Shown here: positions 1-7,478 of the stretch, piece after piece
How positions within the stretch are numbered: the stretch's first letter is position 1
Layout of the letters: every line of letters begins with the position of its first letter
NCBI GenBank assembly: GCA_002389045.1
Contig: DGNS01000009.1
Coordinates: forward strand, 480,462 to 544,461
Source: Thiotrichaceae bacterium UBA4486
GTDB taxonomy: Bacteria; Pseudomonadota; Gammaproteobacteria; Eutrophobiales; Eutrophobiaceae
Direction: 5' to 3'
Length of the DNA: 64,000 bases
Made by a program: the position numbers and the translations under genes
Notes under the pieces: generated by a model
What the model was told of the DNA's origin: nothing
What the model saw: only the letters and a program-made list of their open reading frames with translations
Databases searched by the model: none

Positions 1-1
1 G

Positions 2-409
2 CCGACCGTTCCCCGCGGCGCGGATAATTCCGATGACCCGGACACCAAGCCTGATATTCACCTCGAACTCCTTGTCACTGGCGTTGACGGCAATCCATGG
101 GGATTCTCGAAAGGCGATTTCATTCCCTATCTGAAAATCGAGTACACCATCGCCAAAGAAGATAATGAATGGTACAGAAAGGGCTTGCTGATGGCGGTGG
201 CAACTAATAACGGTCCTCGCTACGGTGTCGACATACCTATGGATGGACCAGGAAAGTACTACGTGCTGTATCGGATCTACTCGCCACTGACTTATGGTCT
301 CGTCCGCCATACGGACCGGGAAATGGGAGTACCGGAATTTTGGACGGAGCCGATCGAGGTACATTGGAAATTCACGTATAACAGCGTCGACAAAAAGGGA
401 GATTACTAG
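2..409 (+). CDS. P19/Tp34-family periplasmic iron-uptake protein, 3' part
   Basis: The frame is open from the first bases of the window, so the start codon and signal peptide lie upstream. The visible 135 residues resemble the C-terminal two thirds of P19 (Tp34) proteins, periplasmic metal binders that work with FTR1-type permeases in ferrous/ferric iron uptake. Family features are the NPWGFSKGDFIPYLKIEYTI segment, a GPRYGVDIPMDGPGKYYV block and the RHTDREMGVPEFW motif, which includes a metal-ligand histidine. The next ORF downstream is a small membrane protein. No FTR1 homologue is visible here; it may lie upstream of the window. Family assignment is fairly sure; iron specificity is inferred from the family. 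Confidence 0.8.
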   Translation, partial: PTVPRGADNSDDPDTKPDIHLELLVTGVDGNPWGFSKGDFIPYLKIEYTIAKEDNEWYRKGLLMAVATNNGPRYGVDIPMDGPGKYYVLYRIYSPLTYGLVRHTDREMGVPEFWTEPIEVHWKFTYNSVDKKGDY

Positions 410-465
410 CCGTGGTCAAGGATTGCACAGAGTACGGGTAACCATCGGCTCAACCACCGGCACTC

Positions 466-639
466 ATGCAACATCACATTGATCTGAAGCGCCCGGTTCT
501 TCAGTATGTGGTCAGATACAGTTGCGGCTATTTCCTGGTGGTCCTGGTTGCCATTCTACTGGTTTGGGCAAGTGATATTTTTGGGATAATCAAGATTGCT
601 TCGAGGGCATTTGCTCTCATATTACCTGTTGCAGTGTAA
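466..639 (+). CDS. Small single-pass membrane protein, hypothetical
   Basis: A 57-residue ORF starts at ATG 466, 56 bases after the P19 gene, and ends at TAA 637-639. Its N-terminus is polar (MQHHIDLKRPVLQ). A strongly hydrophobic stretch around residues 20-35 (GYFLVVLVAILLVWA) looks like one membrane helix, and the C-terminal part is also apolar. The same strand and short spacing suggest co-transcription with the iron-uptake gene, perhaps as an accessory. I do not recognise the family and the start is not backed by a strong ribosome binding site. Confidence 0.4.
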   Translation: MQHHIDLKRPVLQYVVRYSCGYFLVVLVAILLVWASDIFGIIKIASRAFALILPVAV

Positions 640-723
640 GGGACCTGGCTGGCCGCGGGAGAAGTGCAAAACCATCACAGGCAGACTTGCCCCGCGCTTC
701 TGTTTTTCCCTGCTTACTGCTTA

Positions 724-907
724 GTCCAGCGTCAGGGCTGGCTGGTAATAATGTACATCCGAGGGTCAACCAGCATAACCCGGCAACCTTTCCCCCGGAC
801 TTTCGTAAAAGCGTTGCCGCACCCGTAATTCCGGCTGTTCCTCCACCTACGATAACAACATGGAAAAAAGGAGTCGGTGTCACGCCGGCAGTGATGCCCG
901 GTATCAC
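724..907 (-). pseudogene. Decayed N-terminus of an SQR/flavocytochrome-c-type FAD oxidoreductase
   Basis: On the minus strand, 30 bases after the cytochrome c gene, an ATG at 907 begins a frame with the dinucleotide-binding motif HVVIVGGGTAGITGAA. Soon after, similarity jumps to another frame, where HYYQPALTL is readable at about 728-753. This matches the (P)S-x-HYYQPxWTL signature of sulfide:quinone reductases and flavocytochrome c sulfide dehydrogenase flavoproteins. A stop follows at once and nothing of the rest (normally about 400 residues) is present. A frameshift plus truncation makes this a dead fragment. The preceding cytochrome c fits the usual cytochrome/flavoprotein gene pair of sulfide oxidation. 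Confidence 0.72.
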
Positions 908-937
908 CGCCTCTGCCGGTCCCGGGGGGTTGCCGGC

Positions 938-1255
938 CTAGTGCCTATTGGGATCCAGACTCGAATAGTAGGCTGCGAGGTCCTCGATATCCTCGTCACT
1001 CAGCGATTGTGCTGTTTCCGGCATGACCTCACCGCTACGCCTGCCGTCGCGGAAGTCCTTGAGCTGCTTGACTATATAGGCCTCCTTCTGGCCGGCGAGA
1101 TTCGGCCAATTGTTATTGATACTGATACCGTTGTGACCGTGACAAGCGGCGCAGAGGATGGCTTTCACCTCCCCGGCCTCGATATCACCTGCCATGGTAC
1201 CGCTCACTGCCAGCAGCATTACTGCCGCCGATAGCCAATGAACCATCATACGCAT
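938..1255 (-). CDS. Periplasmic class I cytochrome c (c553-like)
   Basis: The product is 105 residues long. It has a signal peptide (MRMMVHWLSAAVMLLAVSGTMA, cleavage probably after TMA) and one haem c site, CAACH, near residue 35, followed by GHNGISINNNWPNLAGQ. A C-terminal helix ends in DLAAYYSSL, and a methionine in GEVMPETA is the likely sixth haem ligand. This is the fold of small monohaem periplasmic electron carriers. Immediately downstream on the same strand lies the remnant of an SQR-type flavoprotein, so this cytochrome probably once served as its electron acceptor and may now work with another partner. The intact reading frame suggests it is still functional. Confidence 0.85.
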   Translation of the reverse strand: MRMMVHWLSAAVMLLAVSGTMAGDIEAGEVKAILCAACHGHNGISINNNWPNLAGQKEAYIVKQLKDFRDGRRSGEVMPETAQSLSDEDIEDLAAYYSSLDPNRH

Positions 1256-1402
1256 ATCTCTATCATAGACTCGTGGTATTCTATCGATGTTGCTTTTGCT
1301 TCTAAAACTGCAAATTAAAAATATAGCATAGACAGCAGATAGAAAAAATAATTGTCAGCAACTCGATTCTTGATCGATTGGCTGCTCTCAGAAGAATACA
1401 CC

Positions 1403-1883
1403 ATGAATCCCATACCTGAACTCGCTCCCATGCTCAAGCAACCGGGACTTTCTCCGGTATCCTCGCTCGTTGGGGTCGGGAAACAAACAGGCCATCAACA
1501 GGAAAACAGCTTATCCGGAGTTCTTCGTCCTGCTGATCAGTGTCGATGTCGCTAGACGAGAACAGAAGCGCTTCATCGTGGAAAAAAGTCTCCGTTCTCA
1601 TCGCAGGCCCCTGCGGCATCGGCTATGCCGTGGTGCACCAAGGGTACTGTGTGCTGTTTATCTCGCAGTCGCAACTGCTCGGCGCTACCGAGATTACCAG
1701 TAACCTGGGCTTCAGGGAGTGGAGGGATGCCTTCCCAATCAACTGCTGGGTGGGGCCATGCTCGACCGGTTACGGCATGGCGCTTATCAGGTGATGCTCG
1801 ACGGCAAGAACTGCCGCTCGCCAAGGTCACTGGAAAATCAGATTGAAAAGCAACCGAATCAGGTAAATAATATTCCTGTCTGA
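1403..1883 (+). pseudogene. istB: IstB (IS21-family ATPase) fossil
   Basis: Pieces of an IS21 helper ATPase are readable in order but in different frames. They are MNPIPELAPMLKQ at 1403, then QAINRKTAYPEFFVLLISVDVARREQKRF, then VLIAGPCGIGYAVVHQGYCVLFISQSQLL around 1580-1680, then EWRDAFP, and finally AMLDRLRHGAYQVMLDGK ending at TGA 1881. The Walker A region has lost GKS/T (GIGYA instead of GTGKS), and about 100 residues between the Walker A part and the C-terminus are missing. No istA partner and no clear terminal inverted repeats were found. This is an old, internally deleted insertion-sequence remnant. Confidence 0.72.
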
Positions 1884-1990
1884 ACCCAAAAAATCAGCGC
1901 TTCAAAGTGATTCCGTCAAGCCGATAACGGATGGTTTTATTAGGGTGAAAAATGATATTCAACCTGCTTTTATGAATCCTTCATAAGTTT

Positions 1991-2641
1991 ATGATGAAAA
2001 CCGCAAACAGAAAAAACATACATGTCACGCCCCTGTGGCTCCGGGTCTGGCACTGGGTTGCTGCGTTACTGTTCATGGTCCTGGTTCTGACTGGTATTGT
2101 GCTAACTTACTCCAGCTCCGAGTTCGCGCTAATAGACTACAAGTTGGCAACGGACCTGCACGACATCACCGGTATCTCGCTGACCGTGATTTACGGCATT
2201 TTTCTCGTTTTGATATCAGTAACGGGATATTGGCGCAAGTACGCACGTCGCTGGCACGGGCAATTCAGGCGTATGCGAAGACAGATATCCAATGCAGCAA
2301 GGGGGCCGTCGCTGCCGGCGTCCGGTATCAAGCGCGGGCAGAATGCGCGCCTGTGGAAGATCCGACCATTTATAATGACGTTTCAGCAATTTCTCTATCT
2401 GACCGACATCTACATTCTGATGCCCCTGCTGATTGTCACGGGACTGTTCTATCTATATCCGGAAACCGCTCCGGAAAAGGTAATGGGCTTTGCCGGCCTC
2501 TGGCCGATGGCCATGGCGCATTACGTGGCCGGTTTACTGGGTATCGTATTCATCCTGTTTCATATATACATCAGCACCATGGGCGGCCTGCGGCACATGA
2601 TTACCGGGCGCGAGAGACATACACTGAATTCCAGCCACTGA
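1991..2641 (+). CDS. b-type membrane cytochrome (cytochrome b561 / Ni,Fe-hydrogenase cytb family)
   Basis: The 216-residue protein has four hydrophobic helices at about 15-38, 60-82, 128-150 and 168-192. Likely haem-b histidines are in RVWHWVAALL (helix 1), DLHDITG, AHYVAG and FILFHIYISTMGGLRH (last helix). This is the arrangement of the four-helix diheme cytochromes that anchor hydrogenases, formate dehydrogenases and thiosulfate reductases and pass electrons to or from the quinone pool. The His in the last helix followed by GGLRHM is typical. No catalytic partner lies beside it: its neighbours are IS remnants, so its electron partner is unknown. The start ATG 1991 precedes a second ATG codon directly; both are possible. 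Confidence 0.78.
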   Translation: MMKTANRKNIHVTPLWLRVWHWVAALLFMVLVLTGIVLTYSSSEFALIDYKLATDLHDITGISLTVIYGIFLVLISVTGYWRKYARRWHGQFRRMRRQISNAARGPSLPASGIKRGQNARLWKIRPFIMTFQQFLYLTDIYILMPLLIVTGLFYLYPETAPEKVMGFAGLWPMAMAHYVAGLLGIVFILFHIYISTMGGLRHMITGRERHTLNSSH

Positions 2642-2839
2642 CCGTTTGCTACTCCTCCCGGTCTGTCGTCATTACCTTACACTCTCTCGCAGACAGCTTT
2701 TTATCACATACGCGTAAACGTGCGGTATTGCACCACATATTCCCTGACTCCAGCCATGACCATTGATATGTAATAATTCTTTATCAGTCACTGTATCCAC
2801 TGTCAGGTAATACAGTTCAGCATTTGCAGGAGTAAATAT

Positions 2840-2928
2840 CCCCCGGCAAAGCCGGGGGCTTTAGTTTTGTGAGCCGCTCAAAGCGGCGGTTACGGAGCCT
2901 GCGGCTCCTTGCGACCCCTAAAGGGGTC
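2840..2928 (-). repeat. Array of four short perfect hairpins at the IS200-like end
   Basis: Four perfect stems with 3-4-base loops follow one another: 2840-2858 (8-bp stem, loop AAA), 2873-2887 (GCCGCT/AGCGGC), 2894-2908 (GGAGCC/GGCTCC) and 2913-2928 (GACCCC/GGGGTC, loop TAAA). They lie between the TnpA stop codon and the presumed element end, so they are probably part of the transposon end structure. The outermost stem followed by TTTAGTTTT could also act as a weak terminator in the plus direction for the b-type cytochrome gene. Confidence 0.7.
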
Positions 2929-2933
2929 CGGTT

Positions 2934-3190
2934 CTACATCAATTTCATTTGATCGATACGTTTATCTTCTTTCTCCTGGTGACGTATGTACTCTCTTATC
3001 ACCTGTTCATCCCGACCCACTGTAGAGGCAAAATAGCCCCTCGCCCAAAAATGCTGCCCGACATAATTCGTTTGCCGGGCTGAATACCTCCTGGCAATGT
3101 GGATCGCACTTTCTTCCGATATTTCGGGATAAATACAATATGATACTTACACTCCCACCGTGTGTGGTTTAAACTTTCTACTTGTCTCAT
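2934..3190 (-). pseudogene. tnpA: TnpA of IS200 family, internal deletion
   Basis: The N-terminal 28 residues are typical of IS200 Y1-transposases (MRQVESLNHTRWECKYHIVF, then IPKYRKKV). About 60 residues are then absent, and the frame shifts into the C-terminal part: AIHIARRYSARQTNYVGQHF, WARGYFASTVGRDEQVIREY and IRHQEKEDKRIDQMKLM, with a stop at 2934-2936. The HUH metal-binding motif lies in the deleted segment. The C-terminal part keeps the region that carries the catalytic tyrosine in this family. The total length of 257 bases is not a multiple of three, confirming a broken gene. Confidence 0.85.
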
Positions 3191-3467
3191 GGTTTCTCCT
3201 TAGCGTGCTGCTTGTCGGCTCACGCTTTGGAGTTACTATGAGATTTCCGTATCTGTCAAACTGCGAAGGCCTCCCCAGCAGAGCTGGGGGATCTCCATTG
3301 TTAATTAGATAAGCCTTGTGATTATCAGGTTTTCGTGCTCTATTTTCCCGCTGGGAATTAGCCATGCCTGTAATTTCTCTATCGCAGATTCTTGATATTA
3401 TTTTTACCGGTTTACAAACTGAATTGCCTCTGGAAATTTCACTTTTACTACAAGAATCCACGTTCAG

Positions 3468-4193
3468 ATGAAATTTATCGTACTGCAACACATTAATGTT
3501 GAACATCCGGGTATTTTCCGTGATTTCATGAAAAATGACGGCATCGGCCTGGATACAATTGAGCTTGATGAAGGCGACCCTATCCCGGAGATGGACGGCT
3601 ATGACGCCATGATTGTCATGGGCGGTCCGATGGATACCTGGGAAGAGGAAATTCACCCCTGGCTGATCACGGAAAAAACCGCTATCCGGCATGCAATCAT
3701 GGACCTGAAAATGCCTTATCTCGGCTTCTGCCTGGGTCATCAGCTTATGGCTGCTGCGCTTGGCGGCACAGTAGGCAAAATGGCCAGGCCTGAAGTTGGT
3801 ATTCTCGATATCGAACTCAACACAGCCGGACAATCGTCCTTATTGTTTTCCGGCTTGCCCGATAGAATCAAAACCCTGCAATGGCACGGTGCTGAAGTAA
3901 CCGAGCCCCCGCCGGACAGCGTGATACTCGCCCGTTCACCCTTGTGTGCAATACAGGCATTGCAGTACGGTGATACGGCTTTCAGCATGCAGTGTCATAT
4001 CGAAATTACAGATACGACCGTAACGGACTGGGGCAAGGTGCCGGTATACAAGGAATCCCTGGAGCAGACCCTGGGTGATGGTTCACTGGAAATATTGAAC
4101 GATGAAACCCTGCAGAACATGACTGACTTCAATCATTCGGCGCGCATCATATACAATAATTTCATGCAAGCATTAAAAAGGCATAGCGAATGA
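3468..4193 (+). CDS. Class I glutamine amidotransferase-like protein
   Basis: The 241-residue cytosolic protein has the GATase1 fold. The oxyanion-strand motif is YDAMIVMGGPMDTWEE, the nucleophile elbow is GFCLGHQLMA (Cys near residue 87), and the His is in SMQCHIEITD. In classic members the last motif reads GxQxHPE; here it is QCHIEI, which keeps His and Glu but not the Pro. Such stand-alone GMP-synthase-like domains hydrolyse glutamine or gamma-glutamyl amides; the partner or substrate is unknown. The gene overlaps the next small ORF by ATGA, so the two are translationally coupled. A second GATase of different sequence lies at 15.6 kb. Confidence 0.8.
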   Translation: MKFIVLQHINVEHPGIFRDFMKNDGIGLDTIELDEGDPIPEMDGYDAMIVMGGPMDTWEEEIHPWLITEKTAIRHAIMDLKMPYLGFCLGHQLMAAALGGTVGKMARPEVGILDIELNTAGQSSLLFSGLPDRIKTLQWHGAEVTEPPPDSVILARSPLCAIQALQYGDTAFSMQCHIEITDTTVTDWGKVPVYKESLEQTLGDGSLEILNDETLQNMTDFNHSARIIYNNFMQALKRHSE

Positions 4194-4354
4194 AGCCGGC
4201 AACAAGTTCAATTTCGCTTATTATTGTAGTAATACTTTGTGGTTACGTGGTTGCCAACGCACAGGGAATTATGAAGATCGCGGCATTCATTCTGGGTGTT
4301 GCCGCCATGATGCTCATGATTTACGCCTACTGGAAAGATAAATTTCCACGCTGA
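4190..4354 (+). CDS. Small two-helix membrane protein coupled to GATase
   Basis: This 54-residue ORF starts in an ATGA overlap with the amidotransferase stop. It has two apolar helices, about residues 7-24 (ISLIIVVILCGYVVANA) and 28-46 (MKIAAFILGVAAMMLMIYAY), and ends in WKDKFPR. The overlap and the clean hydropathy pattern argue that it is real and made with the amidotransferase. No family is recognised; it could be a membrane anchor or an unrelated small membrane protein. Confidence 0.55.
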   Translation: MKPATSSISLIIVVILCGYVVANAQGIMKIAAFILGVAAMMLMIYAYWKDKFPR

Positions 4355-4486
4355 CAACCGTGCCTGATCATATAGTCTGAAGATACGCGTATTTTCATCA
4401 CGTGTGCAGACTGCTTATATAAGGAATCCGGTGATTAAGTCCTGCAGTCACTCCCGGTCAGGTTACCCTGATCACTGTTACCGATT

Positions 4487-5392
4487 TCAGGTATTCACCT
4501 GTAATTGTTCGGAGAACTGCTCTTCATAATATTTCTTCTGACGTTCGACCGCGATTACGGTGTTGCGCATCAGAACCGATACAGTTACAGGACCGACACC
4601 CCCGGGAACCGGCGTGATCCAGCCGGCGACTTCACTGCATGATTCATAATCGCTGTCACCGACGATTCTGGATTCACCATCAGGACCTGTAACACGATTG
4701 ATGCCAATATCGATCAATACCGCACCCGGCTTGATAATGTCGGCAGTCACAAGGCTGGGTTTGCCAACTGCGACGAAAACGGCATCTGCATGCCTTGAAT
4801 GCTTGGTCACATCACGGGTCATATGGTGACAAACGGTAACCGTCGCTCCCTCGGCCATGAGCATGAAAGCAATCGGTTTGCCGACAATTTCAGAATGGCC
4901 GATTACCGTCACTTCCAGGCCCTCGAGTTGCAGTTCGGTCCTGCGCAGTAATTCAACCGAAGCGATGGCCGTACAGGGCCCCATTTCCACCTCGTTATAT
5001 ACGATATTACCGATTGAAGCGGGATGCATTCCTTCTACATCCTTGAGTGGATGAACGGCTTTTTGTAATTCCTTTATCGGAATCTTTTCAGGAATCGGGC
5101 GCTGGATTATTATACCCGTGATTCGAGGGTCAACATTATAGGCGGCAATGGCCGTACGAACCTCTCCCAGCGTGATATCCTCCGGGAAATGCCTTTCGAT
5201 AAAAATGATTCCGGCTTTTTCCGCCTTGTTTTTCTGGTTTCGCACGTACAGATCCACGGCCGGATTTTCACCGATCTTGATAGAGACCAGCCGCGGCGTC
5301 CATCCGTCATTCTTCAATCTCTCGACATCGACCGCCGCTTCATCAAGAATTGCTGCGCCGATTACCCTGCCATCGAGTATTTTTGCACCCAT
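4487..5392 (-). CDS. folD: FolD-like methylene-THF dehydrogenase/cyclohydrolase with altered active site
   Basis: The 301-residue protein is FolD along its whole length (E. coli FolD is 288). It has the substrate Tyr in DLYVRNQ, the folate-site Gln in GIIIQRPIP (residue 97), the VIGHSEIVGKP nucleotide loop and the C-terminal PVPGGVGPVTVSVLM signature. Two catalytic positions differ. The Lys four residues after the Tyr (E. coli Lys54) is Gln53 here, although Lys54 follows directly. The Asp of KDVDG (E. coli Asp121) is Glu120 in KDVEGMHP. In the human enzyme, changes at that Lys are reported to abolish cyclohydrolase activity and keep dehydrogenase activity, so this may be a dehydrogenase only. 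It is transcribed away from etfBA and may be a paralogue. Confidence 0.85.
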   Translation of the reverse strand: MGAKILDGRVIGAAILDEAAVDVERLKNDGWTPRLVSIKIGENPAVDLYVRNQKNKAEKAGIIFIERHFPEDITLGEVRTAIAAYNVDPRITGIIIQRPIPEKIPIKELQKAVHPLKDVEGMHPASIGNIVYNEVEMGPCTAIASVELLRRTELQLEGLEVTVIGHSEIVGKPIAFMLMAEGATVTVCHHMTRDVTKHSRHADAVFVAVGKPSLVTADIIKPGAVLIDIGINRVTGPDGESRIVGDSDYESCSEVAGWITPVPGGVGPVTVSVLMRNTVIAVERQKKYYEEQFSEQLQVNT

Positions 5393-5592
5393 AAATAACC
5401 AGAATCCGTATTTTCCAAATTCCAGAAATCTAGCATGAATAGCCGCTGTTTCGATATATACTTAAAGTCGTATCTCCAATTGAGTATTTCTTTCATGCAG
5501 CACTTTATCTAGATTTATCGGAGCCTGCGCTCCGGGTTGACAGGCTATCATTGCACTATAATTCCGGTTTCAAACCAGAGAAGTCTATTTTA

Positions 5593-6384
5593 ATGAATGT
5601 TTTTGTCTGCATCAAACAGACGCCCGATGTCCGCTCCGAGTTTTTTCCCAATTCCCGGGCCGATTATATCGATACCGAAGATTTACACTGGAATATCAAT
5701 CCGGAGGATGAATGCGCAGTTGAACAGGCTTTGCTTGTCCGTGAGCAAAGACCCGACACAACTATAACCGCATTGCGTGTGGGCAGTGAGAAAGACACCG
5801 AGGCCCTGATCTACGCGATGGCCATGGGGGCCGATGATTCCATCCATATTCTCGCGGAAGAAAAGGATATTGATCCGTACATTACAGCCAGGGCCCTGAA
5901 CAAGGCCATCAAGATCAGCTCAAAAATACCCGACCTTATACTCTGTGGCAATAAATCATTCGGTGAGGAAAGTTGCCAGGTCCCTCAGTTACTGGCCGGC
6001 ATGCTCGGACTTCCCTGCATCACCCGCGTTATGAAATTAGCCATGAATGATCGCGAGCTGTTTCTGGATCGGCAGATAGACGGCGGAATAATCCAGTCCT
6101 GTAATGTCGCCCTTCCCGCGGTAATTGCCTGCAGTTATGGAATCAATAATCCCAGGTATGCACCCATACCATTGATAAAGAAAGCCCGATTAAAACCAAT
6201 GTTGAAGATCAGTTTGCATGATGCCGGGCTCGATACGATTCACCCGAGACTACGCTACAGCAATTTCCGGCCGGTGCCGGCAAGAAAATCAGGCCGGGTT
6301 TTTGATGCAACTGATACGCACACGGTCGATAAAGTTGTCACCGAGGTAATCGAGACCATCCGTACTGATATAAAACTTTCCTGA
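5593..6384 (+). CDS. etfB: Electron transfer flavoprotein beta subunit
   Basis: EtfB/FixA family, about 263 residues from the ATG at 5593. That start gives MNVFVCIKQTPDV, the usual EtfB N-terminus; an in-frame ATG 42 bases upstream adds residues unlike the family. Visible features are the NPEDECAVEQALLVRE segment, the AMAMGADDSIHI nucleotide region and DLILCGNKSFGEESCQVPQLLAG. EtfB pairs with EtfA to carry electrons from FAD dehydrogenases to ETF:quinone oxidoreductase. etfA starts 8 bases downstream, so they form one operon. No acyl-CoA, dimethylglycine or sarcosine dehydrogenase gene lies in this window, so the electron donor is not identified. Confidence 0.88.
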   Translation: MNVFVCIKQTPDVRSEFFPNSRADYIDTEDLHWNINPEDECAVEQALLVREQRPDTTITALRVGSEKDTEALIYAMAMGADDSIHILAEEKDIDPYITARALNKAIKISSKIPDLILCGNKSFGEESCQVPQLLAGMLGLPCITRVMKLAMNDRELFLDRQIDGGIIQSCNVALPAVIACSYGINNPRYAPIPLIKKARLKPMLKISLHDAGLDTIHPRLRYSNFRPVPARKSGRVFDATDTHTVDKVVTEVIETIRTDIKLS

Positions 6385-6392
6385 TTATAACC

Positions 6393-7367
6393 ATGCAATC
6401 AGATACCCGTGTCCTCGTCGTGTCCGAAGCCGACTTACGATCCATAAACAAGGCGACACTCGGTATATTGGGAAAACTTCCCGGAGTAACAAAGGAAGTT
6501 GCCGTATTCGGCGAGATAGAATCCGGCGCGGTCGATCATATCAGGAAATATGATGTGGCCCGGATCAACCTGTTAAAGGCAGACACACTGAAAGACAGAA
6601 ATCCTGAAGCCTGCTTACTGGCCTTGATGACATTCATGGAATCAAATCGTTTTGATATTGTGATTTCCGGAACATCATCCACTGCCTGCGATATTTTCCC
6701 TGTTCTTTCTGCACACTTTTGCAGTGGTTTTGCAGCCGGCGTTGATGATTTTCACTTAACGGGTGAAAGGTTATCAGCGGTCAAGGAATTGTACGGGGGA
6801 CAGTGCCTTGCCGACCTGGAATTCAGTGGAGATAAGCCATGGTTTATGACGGTCGACTCCGGTGCCCTGTCGATCGAAGTATGCAGGGATGGACATGATT
6901 GCGAAATAATCGAACATGATGTAACCGTGTTCCCTTCACGTATACGAATCTGTAATACAAAAAAGCCGGCATCCGACCGCCCACCGCTACAGGATGCTGA
7001 TATCGTGGTTGCCGGTGGCCGTGGACTTGGTGAACCTGGAACGCTGCGTTTGCTGGAAGAACTGGCTGACACCATGGGTGCGTCTCTGGGTGCATCAGGC
7101 GGCGCGGTCGGGGATGAACTGGCGCCACAGGAATACCTGGTTGGCCAGACCGGCACCCGGATTTCACCGATGCTTTATATCGCCTGCGGTATATCCGGTG
7201 CGACACAGCATCTTGCCGGGATACGCAATGCAAAAAAAATCCTGGCTATCAATACAGATGCGGATACACCCCTCATGCGCATCGCTGATTATGCAGTAAT
7301 CGGTGATTTAAATGCCATTGTTCCTGCCATGACACGGATACTCTCGGCAGCCAGTAAAGATAAATGA
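6393..7367 (+). CDS. etfA: Electron transfer flavoprotein alpha subunit, atypical FAD loop
   Basis: This 324-residue EtfA/FixB carries the C-terminal FAD domain at about 195-315. It starts with DIVVAGGRGLGEPGTLRLLE and continues with YLVGQTGTRISPMLYIACGI, SGATQHLAG and LAINTDADTPLMRIADY. In most EtfA proteins the loop before this reads GASRAAVDAG, where the Arg contacts the flavin; here it is GASGGAVGDE, so that Arg is missing. The loss could change flavin potential or semiquinone stability. It forms an operon with etfB, with 8 bases between them. The gene is intact, so it is probably a functional variant and not a decaying copy. Confidence 0.87.
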   Translation: MQSDTRVLVVSEADLRSINKATLGILGKLPGVTKEVAVFGEIESGAVDHIRKYDVARINLLKADTLKDRNPEACLLALMTFMESNRFDIVISGTSSTACDIFPVLSAHFCSGFAAGVDDFHLTGERLSAVKELYGGQCLADLEFSGDKPWFMTVDSGALSIEVCRDGHDCEIIEHDVTVFPSRIRICNTKKPASDRPPLQDADIVVAGGRGLGEPGTLRLLEELADTMGASLGASGGAVGDELAPQEYLVGQTGTRISPMLYIACGISGATQHLAGIRNAKKILAINTDADTPLMRIADYAVIGDLNAIVPAMTRILSAASKDK

Positions 7368-7478
7368 AACACGTCATGGCATTTACATCTGCAAGTTCCA
7401 TCATGAAAATCCATGGCATCATCCATTGTTAAACAGTATACTTTTAAAAATGTTCACCACTTTACAGATCGGCTGGCC

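Larger units (their letters stand above)
2840..3300 (-). mobile_element. Degenerate IS200/IS605-like element
   Basis: The element contains a deleted TnpA (2934-3190, minus strand). Beyond its 3' side lies a run of small hairpins (2840-2928), and beyond its 5' side an imperfect hairpin (CCCCAGC AGA GCTGGGG, near 3274-3290). IS200-type elements have subterminal hairpins instead of inverted repeats. The outer limits are estimated from these hairpins, so the boundaries are approximate. With the catalytic part of TnpA gone, it can only move if a related transposase acts in trans. Confidence 0.65.

Noticed and set aside
1352..1846. Several overlapping frames of 60-85 codons as separate small genes.
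   Set aside because: They are explained as pieces of one decayed istB in different frames.
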